From the NCBI RefSeq assembly GCF_027923555.1, contig NZ_AP025523.1, positions 2,236,484 through 2,300,483 on the forward strand: 64,000 bases of DNA, read 5' to 3'. This stretch comes from Vulcanimicrobium alpinum. GTDB lineage: Bacteria; Vulcanimicrobiota; Vulcanimicrobiia; Vulcanimicrobiales; Vulcanimicrobiaceae. Under the pieces are notes generated by a model, which was given only the letters and a program-made list of their open reading frames with translations, ran no database searches and was not told the origin of the DNA. A program made the position numbers and the translations under genes. This document shows, piece by piece, positions 61,272 through 64,000 of the stretch (positions are counted from its first letter, which is position 1; every line of letters begins with the position of its first letter).

Positions 61272-61330
61272 TCACGCTGAGCTCGTCGAAGCGTGCGATT
61301 CGGGCTGCGCTTCGACAGGCTCAGCGCGAC
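61271..61330. repeat. Dispersed inverted repeat, copy 2
   Basis: 22-nt arms (61271-61292 and 61309-61330) pair with three mismatches around a 16-nt loop. The right arm differs by one base from that of the copy at 39826-39899, while the loops are unrelated. It lies between the convergent PilZ gene and tonB, where a terminator is expected, and starts at the last base of the PilZ stop codon. Confidence 0.85.
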
Positions 61331-61334
61331 ATCG

Positions 61335-62096
61335 TTACTGCGAGCTGAAGGTGACGACGAAGATGTAGTCGGCGGCGATCTTCTTGCAGTCGCGAATCTC
61401 GGTGTGGAACGTCGACTGGCGCGCGGCGGAGAGAGCAGCCTGGTTGAGCAGGGCGCTCGGTGAACTGCGCACGCTGGCATTGGTTACCTTGTCGTTCTCG
61501 TTGAGCGAGACGACGACTTGCACGTCGCCCTGCACGCCCTGCTGCTGCGCCATCGCCGGCATGTCGGGTTCGACCGCGTGGTCGGTTCCCGCCGGGACGT
61601 TCGGCCGCGCGCAGGCGAGCGGGGTCGGCGTAGGCCTCGGCGTCGCCGTCGCAGGCGCGGGCGTTGCGGGCGGCGCCGTCGACGGCGCGGCAGTCCCTTG
61701 ACCCTGCGGGATCCCCTGCGTGTTGCCGGTCGTGTATTTGTTGGTCGTTTCGGTCGGACCGGTGTTCGACTTGGTCTCGGTCTTTTGCGTGTTAATCTTG
61801 ATCTTCGGCTGCTGCGGGGCCGGCGTCTGCTTGGGCGGCGGCGTCGACTTCGGCGGCGGCGTCGGCGGAAGCGTCGGCTTGGGCGTCGGCGTCGGCGGCG
61901 GGGTCGGCGGCGGCGTCGGAACGCGCACGACCGTCACTTTCTGCGGCTGCTCTTCTTCCGTCTGCGTCCGCTGGAACTTGATGAACGGACCGACGAGCAG
62001 ATGCAGCACGATCGAGATCAGGAAGCCGTAGGCAAGGAAATTCTTCGCCCGCTCGGCGGTGACCACCGGAGGCTTGGGGGCATTGTTGCTCGCCAT
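61335..62096 (-). CDS. tonB: TonB-family energy transducer
   Basis: 253 aa. One N-terminal helix (AYGFLISIVLHLLVGPFIKF) with an Ser/His-type helix of the TonB class, then a Pro/Lys/Thr spacer (about 40-165) with TPPPTPPPTPTPKPTLPPTPPP, then a C-terminal domain (about 175-253) with VQGDVQVVVSLNENDKVTNASVRSS, the TonB-CTD pattern. It passes proton-motive force to outer-membrane receptors. It ends the exbB-exbD-exbD-tonB set and is 1 bp from the second exbD. Confidence 0.92.
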   Translation of the reverse strand: MASNNAPKPPVVTAERAKNFLAYGFLISIVLHLLVGPFIKFQRTQTEEEQPQKVTVVRVPTPPPTPPPTPTPKPTLPPTPPPKSTPPPKQTPAPQQPKIKINTQKTETKSNTGPTETTNKYTTGNTQGIPQGQGTAAPSTAPPATPAPATATPRPTPTPLACARPNVPAGTDHAVEPDMPAMAQQQGVQGDVQVVVSLNENDKVTNASVRSSPSALLNQAALSAARQSTFHTEIRDCKKIAADYIFVVTFSSQ

Positions 62097-62097
62097 C

Positions 62098-62526
62098 TCA
62101 GCCTCCCGTCTGTCCTTCGGGCAGCCCTTCGATGTGGTTGGCCAGGCCGAAGGTCGTCAGGTTTGCCGATTTGGCCGCGTCCATCACGCGCAAGATCGTC
62201 CCGAAGCTCGCTTTCGGATCGGCTTTGATGATCACGGTCTTCAAGCCGGAGCCCGTCGATTTGACGAGCTGCGCGAACTGCTGTTTCGCTTCCGTCTCGT
62301 TGACGACGCTGGAACCGATCTGCACGCGGTTCTTCTCGTCGACGAGCACGACGATCTGCGACGGATGAACTTTTGTCTTGTTCTTCGCGTCGGGCAGCTT
62401 CGGCTCTTTGATGACCGAGGCGAGGATGATGAAGATGATCAGGAGGACCAACAGCACGTCCGTGAACGGCGTGATGTTGATCGTCGACATCACTTCTTCT
62501 TCGCCTTGTCCGGTGGTGACGGCCAC
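62098..62526 (-). CDS. exbD: ExbD/TolR-family protein, second copy
   Basis: 142 aa. INITPFTDVLLVLLIIFIILASV is the family membrane segment, with the essential Asp in PFTDVLLVLL. The periplasmic domain follows, with VVLVDEKNRVQIGSSVVNE and VIIKADPKASFGTILRVMDAAKSANL. It differs from the first copy mainly in the periplasmic part. With ExbB it forms the proton channel for TonB. Confidence 0.92.
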   Translation of the reverse strand: MAVTTGQGEEEVMSTINITPFTDVLLVLLIIFIILASVIKEPKLPDAKNKTKVHPSQIVVLVDEKNRVQIGSSVVNETEAKQQFAQLVKSTGSGLKTVIIKADPKASFGTILRVMDAAKSANLTTFGLANHIEGLPEGQTGG

Positions 62527-62555
62527 GTGGGGGATTTCCTTCTCTCTCTGCGTCG

Positions 62556-62969
62556 TTACGAGGTGACGAAACCGACGTCTTCGAGCCCGGCGATCTTCGC
62601 CGCATCAAGGATGCGAATGATCGTCCCGTAGGGTGCTTTGACATCGGCCGTGAGCGAGACGTGCTTGTTGCCCTTGCGATGCTGCACGTCCGACATGTCG
62701 GCGTAGATGTGCTGCACGTCGGTACGCTTGCCGTCGATGTAAATGACGCCCGTCTCGTTGACGAGGACCTCGATGTCGTCGGTCTTCTTCTGCTGCTGCT
62801 GCGGGGTGTTGTCGTTCTTGTCGGGCAGCTGCTTCTCGAAGCCGGGCGGCGCGGAGAGCGCCGCGAGGATCATGAAGATGATGAGGAGCACCAGCAGCAC
62901 GTCGGTGAAGGGCGTGATGTTGATCTCGGCCATGACTTCGTCGTCTTGCGACGCAGAGACCATGCTCAT
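62556..62969 (-). CDS. exbD: ExbD/TolR-family protein, first copy
   Basis: 137 aa. EINITPFTDVLLVLLIIFMILAALSAP carries the same essential Asp. The periplasmic part has KKTDDIEVLVNETGVIYIDGKRTD and HVSLTADVKAPYGTIIRILDAAKIAGLEDVGFVT. The two ExbD genes are 29 bp apart. Two ExbD types per ExbB are known in several diderms and may form a mixed complex. Confidence 0.92.
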   Translation of the reverse strand: MSMVSASQDDEVMAEINITPFTDVLLVLLIIFMILAALSAPPGFEKQLPDKNDNTPQQQQKKTDDIEVLVNETGVIYIDGKRTDVQHIYADMSDVQHRKGNKHVSLTADVKAPYGTIIRILDAAKIAGLEDVGFVTS

Positions 62970-63002
62970 GAGTCGAGTCCTCGGACCGGGAGGTTCAACG
63001 GC

Positions 63003-63668
63003 CTACTTGGCCGGCTGATAGAGATCCGTGGGGATCGCCGCACCGGTGTTGTGGAAGTGGAGCATCTCGGCGAGCTGGTTGCTCGCGACGATCATCTCCT
63101 GGTTGTACGCCTTGATGCGCGTCTTGAAGTAGTTGAAGAAGATCACGGAGACGACGGCGACGAACAGGCCGGCCGCGGTCGTGATCAGCGCTTCCGAGAC
63201 GCCCGCCGCAACGACCGCCGGGGTCGAGTTGCCTTTGAGCGCGATGTCCTGGAAGGCGCGGATGATGCCGAGCACCGTCCCGAACAGACCGACGAACGGC
63301 GCGATGACGGCGATGGTGCCGATGACGCCGAGGTTGCGCTCGAGCGAGTTCAGGTTCTCCATCAGCGCGATCGAGAGCGCATCGGTGATGTCGGCGCGAT
63401 TTTTTTCACCGCGCTGGAGTCCAAACTCCAGGATCTTCGGGAGCATGCCCTTGTTCTGGCGGCAGATCGTGATGGCGCCGGGGAGATCGTCGGCGGCGAT
63501 ACGATCGCCGATCGCCTTGAGCAGGCCCTTCGAGTCGGAGTGCTGGCTCGAGAAGAACAGCAGCCGCTCGATCACGATGGCGACCGCGACGATCGAGAGC
63601 ACGAGCAGCGCGTACATCGCGAAGCCGCCCTGGTTGATCGTGGTGAGAAATCCGCTGAAAATATCCAC
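63003..63668 (-). CDS. exbB: ExbB/TolQ/MotA proton-channel protein
   Basis: 221 aa with three membrane segments (about 18-38, 118-140, 160-185). ALSIALMENLNSLERNLGVIGTIAVIAPFVGLFGTVLGIIRAFQDIA and AGVSEALITTAAGLFVAVVSVIFFNYF are the family motifs. It forms the proton channel with the ExbD proteins. The start is a GTG at 63668; a GGAGG lies 14 nt upstream, longer than ideal. Confidence 0.92.
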   Translation of the reverse strand: MDIFSGFLTTINQGGFAMYALLVLSIVAVAIVIERLLFFSSQHSDSKGLLKAIGDRIAADDLPGAITICRQNKGMLPKILEFGLQRGEKNRADITDALSIALMENLNSLERNLGVIGTIAVIAPFVGLFGTVLGIIRAFQDIALKGNSTPAVVAAGVSEALITTAAGLFVAVVSVIFFNYFKTRIKAYNQEMIVASNQLAEMLHFHNTGAAIPTDLYQPAK

Positions 63669-63870
63669 GAGGTCGAGTGAAGCCTCCGAGTCGAGGGTGA
63701 AGCTCCGGAGCCGTTCCGGGTGAGGAAACGCGCTCCGGGCAAGCGGCGCCCGGGCCGCGGCTGCCCGGCAGAGGCGCCGGGCAAAACGAAAGACGGCGGG
63801 ATGGCGCTCCCGGCGCGGCCCTACCTGTTGGCGGTCTCGGCGAGCATTCCTACTCCCGCGGCGAGAGCCG
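63669..63870. other. 202-bp spacer with two G+C hairpins before exbB
   Basis: Transcription runs from the edge gene to exbB across this spacer. Two stems are seen: GCCCGGC-AGAGGC-GCCGGGC (63763-63782) flanked by GTTTT on the minus-strand 5' side, and the smaller CGGGC-GCCCG pair at about 63737-63752. Neither has a downstream T-tract on the minus strand, so a classical intrinsic terminator is not evident. A promoter for exbB is expected here but not identified. Confidence 0.45.
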
Positions 63871-64000
63871 TCACTTGGCGGCGCCCAGCTTCTTCAGCGC
63901 GGTGTCGATGTCGGCGTTGAACTGCGTGTCGGACGCCGGGGCGTTCGCCTTCGCCTTCTGCAGGTACGCGATCGCGTTCTTCGTGTCGCTCTGATTCGCC
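63871..64000 (-). CDS. TPR-like protein, only C-terminus in window
   Basis: The stop TGA is at 63871-63873; the frame is open to the window edge, so 42 residues of the C-terminus are seen (NQSDTKNAIAYLQKAKANAP then SDTQFNADIDTALKKLGAAK). The helical A-x-AYLQKA pattern is TPR-like. It would be transcribed toward exbB. Identity cannot be settled from this fragment. Confidence 0.55.
   Translation of the reverse strand, partial: ANQSDTKNAIAYLQKAKANAPASDTQFNADIDTALKKLGAAK

Noticed and set aside
63669-63870. Classical intrinsic terminator before exbB
   Set aside because: The stems are strong, but no T-tract follows on the minus strand, so it is listed only as a spacer with hairpins.

Overview
This window is about 64 kb of gene-dense, high-G+C bacterial chromosome. 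No rRNA, tRNA, CRISPR array, insertion sequence or phage gene was seen. The cell envelope is clearly diderm: there is a Tad/Flp pilus secretin, two ExbD proteins with ExbB and TonB, a lipoprotein-carrier-like periplasmic protein and an outer-membrane-barrel-like protein. The housekeeping gene order (rimP-nusA-ylxR-infB-rbfA-nrnA-truB-ribF; tlyA-nadK-recN; nusB-PBP1A-xseA-xseB) is the arrangement usual in Terrabacteria. A diderm with Terrabacteria-like synteny, high G+C and frequent GTG starts would fit a group such as Eremiobacterota (WPS-2) or a relative; this is inference, since no database search was possible.

Layout. (1) 1-9339: a Tad (tight adherence) pilus locus. A TadE/G-like protein and the secretin are on the minus strand, divergent from two Flp pilins, a prepilin peptidase, CpaB, a TadZ-TadA fusion, TadB, TadC, a second A24 peptidase and a DUF192 protein. 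(2) 9256-13329: a membrane glycosyltransferase, an anchored protein of unknown function, and an ATPase-BTAD regulator. (3) 13672-23463: a long minus-strand operon joining a polyketide-like set (methyltransferase, FAD oxidoreductase, SRPBCC cyclase, ketosynthase), an AttEFGH-like ABC export set (ATPase, double FtsX permease, AttH lipocalin) and a DUF692/MNIO peptide-modification set (Cys/Gly-rich precursor-like membrane protein, MNIO enzyme, partner). This is the most likely undescribed system here. (4) 23485-27604: ferredoxin, GlsB-type membrane protein, SIMPL protein, an unusual membrane-anchored Clp-family ATPase and a secreted protein. (5) 27585-36522: tlpA-like, then ribF-truB-nrnA-rbfA-infB-ylxR-nusA-rimP. 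(6) 36668-49930: a PT-repeat TonB-like protein, pyruvate kinase, threonine aldolase, a LolA-like protein, and a glycosyltransferase-recN-nadK-tlyA-xseB-xseA-PBP1A chain. (7) 49927-57871: nusB, accC with a biotin-carrier homologue lacking the biotin lysine, folate genes (folK, folB, folP, folC), molybdenum cofactor genes (mog, moaC) and cysteine synthase. (8) 57898-64000: a frameshifted degenerate HD-GYP gene, a D12-methylase-like gene, uppP, a PilZ protein, and tonB-exbD-exbD-exbB with a truncated gene at the edge.

At least 25 adjacent gene pairs overlap by ATGA or GTGA, so translational coupling dominates and GTG starts are common. Two genes (18528-19188 and 57898-58955) are split by frameshifts. 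All three shifts are explained by one missing G in a G-rich run of the coding strand, so sequencing error must be excluded before either is called a pseudogene.
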